From positions 1,758,001-1,822,000 of the forward strand of contig JAVTVJ010000049.1 in the NCBI GenBank assembly GCA_034509425.1: a stretch of DNA of 64,000 nt, read 5' to 3'. The notes under the pieces were generated by a model. It had not been told where the DNA came from. It did not search any database and saw nothing but the letters and a program-made list of their open reading frames with translations. Below are positions 46,801 to 60,321 of this stretch, one piece after another; the first letter of the stretch is position 1; the number at the start of each line of letters is the position of its first letter. The position numbers were made by a program, and so were the translations under genes. The stretch is from Eopsaltria australis. Its lineage: Eukaryota; Chordata; Aves; Passeriformes; Petroicidae.

Positions 46801-49172
46801 CTTTTATGGAGAGTTTTGCCTGTGAACCAATTTAGGTTAATTTTTGCATTTGCTATACAGATTAAGTGTAAGGAAATTTTCCAGTGGGATATCGCCAATG
46901 CCAATGAAAAACAAAATCTGAGCTAACACAGGCAGTAGATTTTATCTGTGTAAGCATGAATGTATCTTAATAGCTCAAAGTAGCTGAAAAGGACCATAAG
47001 AAAAAAATAAAATTAAGCAGAAGAGTTTGACAACCTAGATTCATGGGGCATAATTTTTGAGCAGAAAGATAGGAGGGAAAAAAATCCTTTAAGGTAATTG
47101 ATACAGGAAATGTAATCTTTGACTACTTTCACTGATACAAACTCTCACATCCCATTTCTTTAAATCTTAGAAAGTTTGGGTTTAAATTATGACTAAATTT
47201 TGAAAAAATGTGCTAGAGTAGTGGTGGAGGTATTTCAAGCATTTTTTTGTTATTATTTCCCTCCCCCGCCCTCCCCCCCTCAGGTGTGAAAAAGATAAAT
47301 TCTGTTGAAAACACTCACTTTTTTCCTGAACACATTGTATTCTCATTGTTGAAAAATTTTGGTACTATTTAGTTGATTGTCTGGTTTCTAAAATGTGCTG
47401 CAGTAAAAGCTGGCCTTGAAACAGTATGGTTTCATTGCTGACTCTTCTTTTTAGCTTATTTTGTGTCTCATTGGCTAGAGGCACCTTTCTAATCCCAGCA
47501 TTAGGGTCTCTAATGGAGCATGTCACAATTTGAAGTCATTGAGAACAACATCTAACCAATCTTGGAAACATTGTCCATCCTTTGCCTTTGCTTTTACTGC
47601 TCTTCTGTACATTATAATTATGTGATATATAATTATTTTCAACAGTAGTCACATTTGTATTTTCTTTATAAAATTTTAGTATTGATTTTAATACTGAAAA
47701 GCTGTTTTCTGAAATTGTAATAAATTGCTTGCATACAAATGGGGATGTGGAAAAAAATTGAGAACTTTTCCTGAGGAATTAAGGAGAAGAAAATTCTCTG
47801 TGTAATAAAGTAAATGGTTATTTGAAAGTTAAATGTGAGACCTGTTACATCGGGGTATCCACTGCTGTTTACATTGTTAATTACAAGGATCTATCTGAAG
47901 AAAATTGTTGCTTTTTCACAATTGATATTGAAGCTGGTGAGATGTCTTGTTATGAAATCTGTTCCTTCTGATTTAAGATTTCCTCTGATTCATTTTAATT
48001 TTACTTAAGGTTTTTAGTTTCAGTACAAACCTGCAAAACATCAAAGCCCCCTTCAGTTACTTGGAAAAACTGCATTATAAGATTTCTTGCTGAGGTCAAA
48101 AGGAAGATCCTGTTTGTTTTATGTGCTCTCAGGGTCTCTGGACAAGTTTTACAAGTGTAATGAACTGAAGTAATCTGGTAATTTCTTACCTCAAAATAAC
48201 AACAAAATGAACTGTGTGCAACAATAGCATAAAGAATACCAAAAGGAGAAGTTATACCGATGTGAAGAGAGGGAACAGAAGACACTGCCTTTTCTTTGCC
48301 TCGTGTAAAACTCACAGGATCTAAACTTTCATAAACTTAATTTTGCTGAAGGACAATCTTGATAAGCTGAAGTAATGATGTTTACTTATGTATTTGGAGG
48401 ACTGTAGAATAACTGGAGGGAATTAGAATTATTGTCTAGATTTTTAGCATGATTCCACTACTTTAATTCTTCTGCAAATGGTCTTTTTAACAAAATGTTG
48501 CTCCATATTGTAGAAGATTTGAAAATGTCTGAGAGTTTTCTTTCAGTTGATGCTAAAATTTTCAAATGTTTCTGAAAAACAAATCTAGGGATACAAGATG
48601 TGCTATAACATTAAGTGAGGAATAATTATTTTTCAAATTAGAATATATATAGTTAAAGTTGTCACTACTATGACACTGATTTACTCTGTTTATTCATTCA
48701 CAAATATACAAATGTATCTTGAATACATCTGCTTTGTACACTAGTAGATTTATGGAAGCTCATTACTGAGGTGATGTGTTTAGCTCTCCATGTGGGTGAA
48801 TTAGTTGTATCCAGTGAGTTAGGCATATAAGTGTGTGTGGAAAGTGTCAAAATATATGGTCTTATTTTACTTTTAAAAACCTAGATGACATGTCAAGTTA
48901 TTTTAGTAATTTAAAAAAGCTGACAATTTGTAATACTTTATTATAAAAGTCTCTAGGGGGACTTAAAAATGCTTATTATATATTTCTCAATATAAAAAGT
49001 CTTCATTTAGAAACTAGCGTCTAAAGTCTTTGTATGACATTGGAAAAATACTCCTCTGTTTTAATGAATTTCATGAATGTTAATAAGCCAAGCTGTGTTT
49101 AGACAAGGTCTTGCCTCTTAAGTAATGTTTTCCAACAACTTCTCATTCTTTGAGACCATTATGTAGATGCTG

Positions 49173-49210
49173 TGATGTCACAGTAATTTCCATGGCAACA
49201 CAGACGTCAT
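49173..49210 (+). promoter_or_regulatory. RFX X-box with flanking CRE-like sites, candidate intronic enhancer
   Basis: Within 38 bp there is TGATGTCA (49173-49180, CRE/AP-1-like), ATTTCCATGGCAAC (49186-49199, RFX palindrome half-and-centre) and GACGTCAT (49203-49210, CRE-like). RFX next to CREB/ATF sites is a known cooperative arrangement (for example X1-X2 of MHC class II promoters). No gene start is near, so an enhancer is the likelier role if functional. A TTTA microsatellite begins 40 bp downstream. Confidence 0.35.
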
Positions 49211-49249
49211 TAGCACGAAGCATAAGCAAAGCTGTCTTTATTCAAACCA

Positions 49250-49268
49250 TTTATTTATTTATTTATTT
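49250..49268. repeat. (TTTA)n microsatellite
   Basis: Nearly five perfect TTTA units. Confidence 0.9.
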
Positions 49269-52200
49269 GAAAGAATAAGAAAAAAAGTAGGTTAGGAAAA
49301 GCCTTTCATCTTTGAGTGTTTTCTGAGATAGAATAATATGAGAACTTCTAATTAAAAAATGAAATAAGGATAATTTTTCCCAAAGAAGGAGCTATTCCCA
49401 GATGTTCTGATGAGGTACCTGCCTTCTAGCTTACTGTACTAGAGACATTGCAAAGCTGAACTGCTGCAACAAGCTAAATTTGTTGTTGCCTGTACTAGTG
49501 GGTTCCAGTTTTGTTTGTTTCTATAGTTGTATATATAGTCTATGAACATAGATCTTGAATTCAATAGAAAAATGCCTTCAAAACATTTCTTTTGTGTGGT
49601 ATATATAAAAGGGTTGTAAAGGAATGCTAAGTGGTATTCTTGTGTTAAAAGTATTCAGGATCACCTGCTGCTATAAAGACCCTGAGTGTCTACCCTTTTC
49701 ACAGTAAATTTGCAAAACAATTTGTTATTCTTAACAGCACCTTTTCAGATGGGGTTTTAAACCATTTTTCAGCTTAATGTTTTAGTTTTAATGCTACATT
49801 CTGAAAAGATAAACTGAAAAGCAACAAATGTGAAACTTTACACAGTTATGTAATTTTTCTACCTAAACTAGTCAAACTTGCTATCATACTCACTCTTGTA
49901 ACCAGGTAAAGTTTTAAAATTAACCTCACTTTTCAAAATAGTAGTCTGTTCTGAAAGGAAAACTGTGTGAAGATCATGAAGCATATGTTTCAGGGTTGAC
50001 TGAGGAGACTTTCTATGGAAGCAAACCCCCAGAATCTAACTAATTTCAAATTATTCACTGTGGGTTTTCAGGAACTTCTTTTGAAGTGCTTTCAGTAGTC
50101 AGCTATAAATTAGCACATTAATGCAACCTCTGATCTGGGCTGTATTTGCATAAGAATTAAATCCCTGTGAGTATTACGTAGATAACGCACTATAGCCTGT
50201 CATCTGTAAGGATGCTAGCTAAAAGTGTTCAAAATACTGAAGAGGTTTACTAAAGTTCTCAGCTGGAGTTTAACTTCTACACATTTTTAGTAGGAATTAT
50301 TTAAAGCATTAATTTACTATCAGTGTGCTTACTCTATAATTTTAGTGTGATCTAGTTAGTCATCAGGCATTCTCTCTATCTGGCTTGCTGGGTTCTTTGC
50401 ACCCTCCTGCTGCAGCAGCAGTGTTTTATACTTGGCACCATGATTCCTCTTCCCCCACAGGCAGCAGTGGTTTGGGTCCCAAGTCAAGCACAAAGCTGCA
50501 GTGATGTCTATGGCTTTTTTTTCTCTTGCGAAAGAGAAATACTCCTCCCAGGTATTATTAAGTGGCGTGTACTTAGCTGTGATATCGCAAGTGAGTCCCT
50601 TCCCTGACACATGAGCTGTTGTATCTGAGACTGTAAACATCTAAGCTATCATATGACACTGGATAAGCCTAATCATCCTTATCCATGGTATGCAGTGAGC
50701 TCATGTCTCCAGGATTTGCAAGTAGTGACAGGTCTGCAAATGCCTCTTCAACTTGCCACCATCTCAATTTTCCTTTTAACTGAAAAGCGTTTCTGCAAAG
50801 CAGCTACTTGGCTCTTGCTGAAAAAAAAGAAGCTATAAATAGAATAACATTGTAGGAATTAAATAAGTTAAAAGGGAAAAAAAAGCTAATCTAGTTATTA
50901 TTTTGATATGCAGATGACCACTACATTTTAATTGAAAAGAATAGTTATTACAAGTCAAAAGCAGCTTGGGCTTCCCTTCCATCTTCACTTGCTTTTCCTA
51001 AAAGACAAGTACTAATTCCAATGAGAATCAGAGAAGTCATCCTATATTATCAGCTAATTTGATGTTCTGTATAATGATGGCCTGTCTTTTAGCTGACAAA
51101 CTCTCACTTTTGTAGTTTCCAGTGTGCAGCTGTAAGAGTGGAGAAACTCTCTGCTGCCTTCCCTGCTTGCATCATCCCCAGCGGAGCGCTGTTCACGTTA
51201 GAGTGGCTCTGCATGCATGACGGGCTCTGTCTTTTTTCTGAGGGGTCAGAAAATGGCCACGCCAAATTTAGTTTTCATCAGAGCACTTAAGCGTTCCCTT
51301 GGGAATGGCTTGTGCATGTGTACGAGCTTCTTAATTGTAACTTTCTTCTTTTCCTTGCCAAAGATGAGTGGCGTGGAGGTCTGGGTTTCAGAGCACACTG
51401 ATGTGAAACCCAGCTAAAGCTAGCGTGGCTAGAATAAACCATGTAGAGGGACTGATGCATTTCATTTTTATCTGGGCATACCAAAATGAAATATGGTGGT
51501 TAATGAAAAAGATGCATGAGGAGAAACTTGACTGAATCCCTTGTTATCTCTCTAAATGGCCAATAGAAAATAGCCCCCATTTTGTTTCCCATCTAGGCAT
51601 CTACTTAATACTGCTCTATATTTCATCAGGGAATTTGGTGTTACTGGTTGGCTTTAGAACTAAATCTAACTAACTAACATTTTGATGTTGTTGCTAGCTG
51701 AATGTTGCCTATTACATCAAGATATGATTTTGGGATTTTTTGGAGACCAGACATTCTGCTCATGTTTGCTTCTGTATCATCAGATAATAATTGATGCAGT
51801 GATTGCAAGCAGGTGCCAGGCATGACTGAGATCACGGCACTGCTGTGAGGAAGGGGTGTGTGCAGGTGGGACATGCTGCACATGATCCATCCAGTGGAAT
51901 GGGGACTCCTCTCTGCTCTGATACTGAGAACTGGAGGATAGAGGAAAGATTGGAAATGCAGGAGATAGCACTTGAATATAAATGGTGATGGTAATAATAC
52001 CATTTTCAGGGTGAGGGCTACCTAAGAGCAAATGAAGACACTTTGGCTCACATAACTTCAAATTCTAAATAGGCTTCATGCAATAACTCTGTATTTCATT
52101 TTGGTAGTTCTCTATGATTCTCCTAAATGTAGGTGTCAACTGAAGCAATGTAATTTTCACAAAAAGAGCTTTGAAGTATTGGGTTTATGTAACTTAAGAT

Positions 52201-55056
52201 CCATTTCTATCATGAATATGTTAAAAGCTTGAGAAACTAAACTGAACTGTGCATTGCCTTGTCCTTACAGGTTTATTAATCTTGAACAGATAAGGATGGG
52301 TTGCAGTGAAGGTGGGAGGATGATAATGTTTACTTTAGTCTCCATGTTTATTTCGATGTTCTGCATTGGCAAATATTGCACAGCAGTGATATTAAACCTA
52401 TTGTACATCCCATTTGAAAACTTCAAAACAAAGGAAGTTTTTGAATATCTGATTCCTAGAGTTTTGGAATAACTCATTGCAATATTCATGCATTACCTTT
52501 CTACTTTAACTTGAGAAACAAGAAAATTTGCTACTTTTATTTTTCCTTTCATTAGAACATGTCTAAATAGAATATACCTTCTGATTCAGAAGAAATGTCA
52601 ATTAAATAGATTTCATTCTCAATCTGGAACTTCATTCAAAATATTGCATTTACATATACATAAAATTGTAACAGTATTATGTGCTGAAGAATGGTCATCT
52701 CTACGGTGCACATACTTTGTGGAGCTTTCTATGTGAGATTTGGAAATAGTTTTACTAAAACCTTAAGCTAATATAAGGTAGGGAATATCAAAAGAAATAA
52801 AAGTTAAGATTACATTGTAGAGGAAACCCTAAATTTTTGTGTGTCCTTTTTGCAAAATAATTGTTACTAGTCAAATTGAATTTTCTATGTGAGTGATCTT
52901 TGGTCTTTAAGAGGAAGAAATAAAAGGGCTTCACACTGAAACTCCTTTTCTTGGTGTCGTGAAGTTTTCTTCAGATTCTGCATCACTTTTGATGAATGCA
53001 TTTACATTCCAGTGCTGAGAAATAACTTTCCATTTGGGAGCAGGGTTGATGTGAAAACAGGAATGTGGAGGCCCAGGGTGAGGGGACAGGGCTGAATGCT
53101 GATAGAGAAACATTCCCTCTTCAGTAGCTGCTGCCTCTCCTGCGAGCTTTGAAAGAGCATCTGTGTATGCGTGCACAGGGATGTCTGGGGACCTGGGGAA
53201 ATGGATGGGTCATGTCTGGAGAAAACTGCCTTGTCCTCCAATGTCATGATGATAAGAGAAAGAATAGAACAAGTCACTTCAGTACCTGCAAGTTTTTGGC
53301 TGTCTCTGTGTAAGTGCTTATAAAAATTCATGTGTCGCTTGTGGCTTTAGATGTTTCATTTAATTGAAGTACTTTGTTGTTCTGTTTTATTAGAAAATCT
53401 ATTAAATTTGAAGAGGAATAAATGCAGACAGTGGTCCTAAATTATTCTCTTGTTGTTTGTTAGCCACAGACGTATTTGTACTACTGTAGTTTCATAATAG
53501 TAAAGAAATTTTTTAATGAAAACTGAGAGTGTAACTTGGGAAACATGGAAACCCTTAACTTTCATTTAAAACTTGTCTTCTGTTAACAAGCATGAAACCT
53601 GAACACTGATACCTCTGTTCTTTAGCCAGCTGTGTATGTTTGCAGTATAACAAGTTGTAAGCTGAGAAATGTATGTAGTAAGATACACTTATGCATAAGG
53701 GAACTGTCATCTCTGATCAGTGTAAATTCAATTTAAGAACGCATTAAAATGCAAATGAAATTGTAAACTACTTACATGGGTTAAAATAACTGGTTTTAAT
53801 ATGTAGTGAGAAAAAAACCCTGTTTTTTAAATATTCATTACCTTATTTGGAAATAATGCTTTTGAATAGGCAAGTGGGAAATAAGATTTTTGTCAATTGG
53901 TTAAAGGAAGAGAATAGTTAGGGAGAAATTGCTTGGGGAAAATACCTAGCTGTCCACTGTAGAGTGGATTCCTATAAATAATACTGTTTTATATATCTTT
54001 AGGTCGCTCTCTGTGTTTGGGGTGTTTTTTTTATTTTTTGGTTTTTTGGTGGTTTTGGTTGGTTTTTTTTGGGGGGGCATTTTAATTTAATTAAAATAGG
54101 TTTATATTCACATTATGCGTTCAGGATCCCTTCAGGAATACAAGTACTGTGATAGAAAAGGACTCCAGAAGTGAAATTATCCCTAGGACAGGTACTGAGG
54201 AGAGCATCTGTGAAGCTTAATACTTGGGGAATCTCAAGTCAGAGCTTATGTGGTAGCAGGGAAGAAAAGTGTTGGAAAAGCTGCTGCAAAACAAGGTTCT
54301 CTGGGGAATTTAGGTGAGGCAGCAATATCCTGACCAGGCAGCCCCTTCTGGCTTTCTAAATTACTGTTATAACCTCTGCATCCTATATTGACAGCTACAA
54401 TTGCAAAGATACCTTTAAACTGCCTTAGCTTCCTTTGGTGAAATTCTCTTACACGCATCACCAATTTAGAGAAAATAGTTGCAAATCTGTGATTCATTCA
54501 GGTGTAACACTGACTTAATAGTTGCAAACAAGCTGTATTTAGGAATTGAAATTAATAAGGCTTTTATAAGACAATTTTTATTTAAATGATTAAGGAATGG
54601 TATGATACAACCAAATGTGAAATGTATACCATGTAAAATTCTCTACTGCATTTTAAAAACAAAAATGGGGTTTAAGCTTAAGCTCTCTAAATGCACAGGT
54701 TTATCTACCCTACAGTAAGGGAAGAAGTAAGTTTGTCAAATCCCTGATCTGTTGAAACCTGCTAATAAAGGCTCTCTACATTGTACTTTAGCTAGCCAGT
54801 ACTCATGTTGACTATTTTGTGAGAAATCTGTGTAGTCAAACTCACTTTCTGTGGAAAGTCTGGCATCAAAATTTTGTAAAGAATATTCTTTAGTCAAAGT
54901 TACTGAAATAGAGCTGATATTAACAAGATAATCTATCAGCCCTTCCACAGAAACTTTATTTGCTTGATACCGTTTCTGTGTGATAACTAACATCCCTCAA
55001 GCCAGCTTACATGCCTGCTTGTGGTCCCTTGTATGAAGTTCTCCTGCTGGTATTTC

Positions 55057-55250
55057 AGAGAATCACAGAACGGTTTGGGTTGGAAGGGACCTGAAAGATC
55101 AGATGATTCTAAACCCTCTGCCATAGGCAGGGACACCTTGCACTGGCACAGGTTGCTCAAGAGCCCCATCCAACCTGGTCTTGAACAATTCCAGCGATGG
55201 GGCATCCACAGCTTCTCTGGGCAAACTGTTCTGATGCCTCACATTCTTAT
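55057..55250 (-). mobile_element. CR1 LINE 3' end fragment, minus strand
   Basis: The + strand reads AGAGAATCACAGAACGGTTT, GGGTTGGAAGGGACCTGAAA, then CATCCAACCTGGTCTTGAAC and GCATCCACAGCTTCTCTGGG, a typical reverse-complement CR1 tail. It is 5'-truncated at about 190 bp. The subfamily differs from the copies near 29.3 and 34.0 kb. Confidence 0.93.
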
Positions 55251-58226
55251 AATGAAGAATTTTATGGAAGGTTTTATAGTTTGTATCATGTGTTGGGTAT
55301 TTGCTGCTTCTTATTGCATGCTAATGTTTCAAACAGCGTGTTTTCAGTTAAATCAAGTTTGTTTGATGGCTTCCTCTATTGAGTGGCTAGTTACTGCAGG
55401 CAGGGATTTTGGAGAAGAATGTCACTGAAATTCTTTTTTGTTTGTCTTTTATTTTTGCTTTTGTGGGAAACTCTGATAAATTAATTCAGATACAGCTTAC
55501 TGACTTTGATGTCAGTCTTACAAATTGAAACAGCGGGATTAGCAATGCTCTAAGGTGCCTGTTGTTTCTCAGAGTTGCACATCAAACAAAAACCTGTGTT
55601 CATGTGTGCTGCTGCGCGAGATGGTGTGCAATAATGTGATGGATGTTCTACCACGGTTGGAGATTGGCAATTCTGAAGTGCCCAGATGTAGCGGACAGTA
55701 ACAAGAGAGTTCCCTAATTTTCACTGATTATGTGAATTCCTCATTGGTGATGAATTTTGAACAGAGATTGGAAGTCAGGTGGTTTAGCTGGTGTGGCAGT
55801 CTGAGAACTGCAACACTTGAAAGGTCATTTAACTTTCTTATGCCTTGATTTACATGTCTTCTTTCTTCGAGCATTTCACAAAGTTTAGGGAGTTTTTGCA
55901 GCCTGAAGTGCCGTGTGATCTTTGGTCAAAGATAATATATACATGTGATGCACTGTCTGCTCTGATAAATTTCATGCTGTCATAGGAGTCTGAATAGTCC
56001 AGGAATGGTGTAGTTATTTGCTGTGAGAACTAGTGTGTTACTTGGGGGCAGAAATCAAGAATTTTCTTTCTAATAACTGAATTCATACTTTGTCTTAATA
56101 TGTTGACTACCTGTTCTCTGGTGCTAAAAGGTGAAGTCTAAACAAATTATTCAAGAATAGAAAAGCGCATCCAAAACACAGCTTTTTGTTTTTACTATGT
56201 TTGCTAAAGCTTGAAACTTTTGCATGTCAGCAGTGATTAGCAACAGACAGAAGTTTAAAGTTGATACTTACAGACAGCAATAGAGGGGGAAGAAAGGTGG
56301 AGTGGAAAAGTGTATATGCCTTTTCTGTTGAAATGAGTGCTTGCTCTGAGGCTACAAAAATGGGCTGGCAAAAAATACAGCAATATGTGTTTTCTAAGTA
56401 GAAAGAGAATATTTCTGTGTGCTTCCAACTAGAATATCAAATAAGTGGACTTATTAATCATGATTTTTTGTATTTTTGTTTTTCAGTCAATGAGTTGATT
56501 TACTTTCTCCTTTCTTTACTCCTCTTTTCTGTTTCTTAAGGAAGAACTGTGGTATGAATCAGCCTGTTGGCTGAGAAAATAAGTTTTGACACTTCTACAA
56601 CAGTTTAATGAATCAGTATAATGGCTTAATTTTCTGGTATCTTTAAGAGTAGTTGAAACTGTATAAAATTCAAGATGGTATTGTAGAGTAAAGAACCCTC
56701 TGTGTTGTTGCTGGACTGTAGGATGAAGCATGTGTTTGCCTCTAGGAAAATAAGCATTTTGTCCAGAGACTTCTTTACTGAATATTTCTTTTCAAGAGGC
56801 CTAGTATTCTGGAAAATTTTTTCTATTGTAAAAGCCCCATGTACCATTAAATGCGATTATTATTTTGATGAATAAGCACAGCTGGCATTTCTTTTCAATA
56901 TCTGACTGCCTTCTTTTTGAGCCTATAAATGTGCTGTTGTCAAGAGATTAGCCTTTGAGGTAGCAAGTTAAATTGTTCATTTCTACTAATCGCCAGGCGG
57001 GACAGGAGCACAGATATGAACGGGCTAGATAGACTGCTCTGAATGGTGTGTGAGCTGCAGTTTGTGAGTTAGGAAACAAAGCTTAAAACAGTTACCTTTC
57101 ACAAACACTGTAGCTTCAGTGTGTTACCACATGCCAGGATTGGTTAAAACTCAGATGTTATGATTTTATTCAGTGCTTTTCAAGGTGTCGCCCTGGGGGC
57201 TTCAGACAGGAAGGTTTCCCATGTCAGTTGCACAGTGCCAAGTGGAAGAAAGGGAAAGGACACATGGTTATATTGGCTCTCAGCTGTTTTAGGGTGGATT
57301 GGTTACAGCAAACTCAAAAAGGGGTCCTGAAGTTCCAGTCATTTTTCTGTCTGTTCTTCCCTCCAGTCTGCCATGGGAAATGTCTGGCATTGACCTGGCA
57401 TTCTTACCTGGAGGAAGAATCACACATCCCAAAACAAACTTTAGCTGGCTGCCTTTCTTCCACCCTGATGGTGTATGAATAAGGATCTAACTATAAAGGT
57501 CCTGGATTTCACTGAATCATGTACTGGTTCTCTGCTCTCCACCTTTATATCTGCCTTTGGAGGATTTTTTGCAGCGAACCCTGCAGGTGTACACATTCAT
57601 CTAATCCAGGCAGAGCACTCCAGAAACCAAAATGAAAAAAACCTTTCAGTTTTTTCTTTCTGGGACCAAAATATTATCATGTTCAATTATTGCACAGTGA
57701 TGAGAATGTCTCATGAAAGGGTAGAACAACCTTTTGTCCTCATCTATTCAATTTGGGAATACACTCATCTTCCTTATTTTTTAGTTCATTTTAAGTAGAA
57801 AAGCGCTAATTGAAGTTGATCAGCCTTTTAATTCTTTCTTTGGTATGCCAGTTAGCTTTTGTTAAAGAAATGCAGATAGCTTAGGTAACTTAATGCTGTA
57901 ATGCCAGAAGATACTAGATCTAACTCTCTAATGCAGTTCAGAATCAACTGTGCCTCTTCAGTATGCAGCTCTTGATTGACACTTGTTTTGGTGTTAATAG
58001 ACTTACTTAGCAAATACTCTTAGGGAACTATGTAAATACGAAATAGACAGCTCTCAGTGTCCTTGGGTCTCTGTTAATTGTTGAAGGACATATGCATGAA
58101 CTTGTGTTCTGCACAGGTATGTATGTTTTTTCTCTGCTTTTCAATATCTGGATAAGATGTAAATATGCTTATGAATTCTGTTACAGCTCTGATTTCTTTT
58201 CTAACTGAGATATTTTTGGTTTTCAG

Positions 58227-58302
58227 TTTTGGCAAGCGTTCTGCTGGCAGCTTCAGACGTGGATGTGAATGCATTGTTTTAGAACCGTCTGAAATGATTG
58301 TG
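58227..58302 (+). CDS. RAPGEF2: RAPGEF2 exon (76 bp), end of the first cNMP-binding-like fold
   Basis: The first base completes a Ser codon; then come 25 codons: FGKRSAGSFRRGCECIVLEP followed by SEMIV, ending in phase 0. Where true cAMP-binding domains carry a phosphate-binding cassette (an FGE-x-A-L and R-A motif), this exon has FGKRSAG and RRGCEC, with no acidic residue in the expected place. That agrees with reports that PDZ-GEFs do not depend on cAMP. The acceptor is TTTGGTTTTCAG; the donor is GTG|GTAAGA. It is the only exon here whose loss would shift the frame. Confidence 0.96.
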
Positions 58303-58622
58303 GTAAGAATTTACTTTCAAATTTTACAGACTAACTTTGGTAACACTTCAACTTCCAATAAGACTTAGAATTTTGTGGTTTGCACATGATCTTTTATTAA
58401 GTAGAAGATGTCATACCTGCAATTTCTATTGTTACATTTGCTTTTGTAGATTTCTTGTAAAAGTAAAGTTTTTTTGTGCTAGCAGAATAGTTTGCGGGAG
58501 GTTTTTTTTTAGCAGTTTTATTATTATTGGTAAACATAGATGCTTTAAAGTATTAATCTCAGGTTAGTTTAAGTAATTAATGTTTGAATTAAATTTAATC
58601 TCAACCATCTCAGGTTTTTAAG

Positions 58623-58673
58623 AATAAATTTAAATATTTTAAAAATTTAAAAAATTTTAAAAATTTTAAATTT
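58623..58673. repeat. A/T-only low-complexity block with nested palindromes
   Basis: Fifty-one bases with no G or C, built of overlapping AAATTT and AAAATTTT palindromes. Such DNA is likely curved or easily melted. It lies 320 bp after an exon. Confidence 0.85.
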
Positions 58674-60301
58674 CTGGATGAAGGTAAGGGTATTTTGTTA
58701 GCAGCATCTGCTGTAGTCCAGTGGCAGAACATGGTCTCTGAAGGCTCCCAGGATCAAAAGTTTTAGTTGTCACCTCAGGGTGCATCATCTGAACAAATGC
58801 AGAATTGATGGGCTAATTTTCTTTTCTCTCTGTCACGGAGATACAGATCAGCTCATAATACAGGTGTGGCAATTATCTAAGATGTATAGATAGCTTAAAT
58901 ATTGACTGTGACACTGTTTTCTTCCTAAAAAGTAACAGTTTCTGTAAAACTTGTGGAAGCTCAGGGAAATGTGGCTTTACTTTAGGATTGTACTTGTCTA
59001 TTACCAGTTTGTGTAACTCGCATCTGACCATTTGGGAAACAGTTTGTTGTCCCAGTTTTGTTTTCTAGAAGTTCACAATTTCATTGGTTGTAGCTGTGTG
59101 CATATCTGTCTGTTTCACATGCATTCCTTGGTAAGTTATAAGGAAGAGTGGTATAAAGACAGGCACTGGGAAAGGAGATGACTAAACAACAAGAAATTTT
59201 TTGGACTGATGGATAGTGTTGGGTCAGAGGCACATGTTTGCCAGAAAATGTAACCTCTGTTGTTTTGGAAAGATGAAATTGAACACTTCACTCAGGCTTT
59301 CAAAGGAATAATTGTACTTCAAATAGAAAGAATTCTATTCCCAGAGTTGTTTGGGCACACAAGAGGTGTAGCAGGGTGTGAGTGTGAAGGTGTCAGGTGT
59401 GAAATAGATACTCCACGCAGAGGGGGGTAAGCATTGCCTGCTCTTCTGGTGAATCAGAGTTCTGTGCTCATGTGTTTGTGTCAGTGCACTGAAAGCTGTC
59501 CTTAGTCACATGGGCTGATTGATGTGTGACACTTCTGACACAGATAAGCTGCAAATTCATAGGAGTATTTTTTCTAACATTTATTTTTCTTGTTGAAAAA
59601 TATGCAGGAACCTTGTGAGGTGCCTCATCTCTCATTCTGAGGGATGGAATTGAATAACAGGAATTAACTGAATCCCTCTATATAGCCAGTGCTGGAAGCT
59701 GTGATTTTTTTCTTCATTTCCTTGTTAGTCTCAAGTAACTTGAGTAAGGTTTCTAAAGTAGGGTGAACACAGAAAGGTGTTGATTTTCATGGCAAATTAC
59801 TGCAAAAAAATGATTCTCTTCTGGGAAAAGCAGAATTATTAGTTCAAATATTTTCATGGCAGCATACCATTGTGTAGTAAAATAGTCTTCAAACTCTGTA
59901 GACAGTGAAATTAAGAAGACTAATTTTATACTAGGACATACCTAATAGGTATTTTTCGTTCTCTCTGTTGTTGTTTTGAAGTGATTTTTTACATGTAAAT
60001 CCAGTCTGTTTGAAATAGTTTTGTGTCTTCAAAATATTTGAAATAATAAAACCAGTCCTGCCTGTTGAAGAGTGAAGCTTTTGCCATAGATTGGTTAGGA
60101 AAGATGCTGAACAGATGTCAGTAGGGAAACAGGCAAGTGTTCTCTCATACCAGTTTGTTTTTTTTTGTGTAATATAGTGATTGGTGAAATGTTTGTATTT
60201 GTGCAAGCGTAAGAAAGGGGTGAGGAAGGGAGAATTTTTCTTCTGTCATTTTTGAAAAGTGATCATATTCAGTGATGCTTTTCATACTAATGTTGTTATG
60301 G

Positions 60302-60321
60302 TTTTTTTTTTTTTTTTTTAG
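60302..60321 (+). other. Cryptic 3' splice site-like T tract plus AG
   Basis: Eighteen T followed by AG, 139 bases upstream of the next exon. Using it would add 139 bp and shift the frame, so it is noted as a potential decoy acceptor and not as a real exon border. Confidence 0.3.

Larger units (their letters stand above)
38707..58226 (+). other. RAPGEF2: RAPGEF2 intron (19,520 bp)
   Basis: GT-AG intron starting GTATGT and ending TTTGGTTTTCAG. It contains a possible LTR remnant (42164-42365), an unclassified GC-richer stretch (43190-43850), an RFX/CRE-like motif cluster (49173-49210), a TTTA repeat (49250-49268), a G/T-rich low-complexity tract (about 54018-54080) and a CR1 tail (55057-55250). 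A 125-codon minus-strand open frame at 46084-46461 has no recognisable protein. No further exon was recognised. Confidence 0.9.

Noticed and set aside
55021..55428. 135-codon ORF, the longest in the window
   Set aside because: Its first half is reverse-strand CR1 tail and the second half is intron with no recognisable domain.
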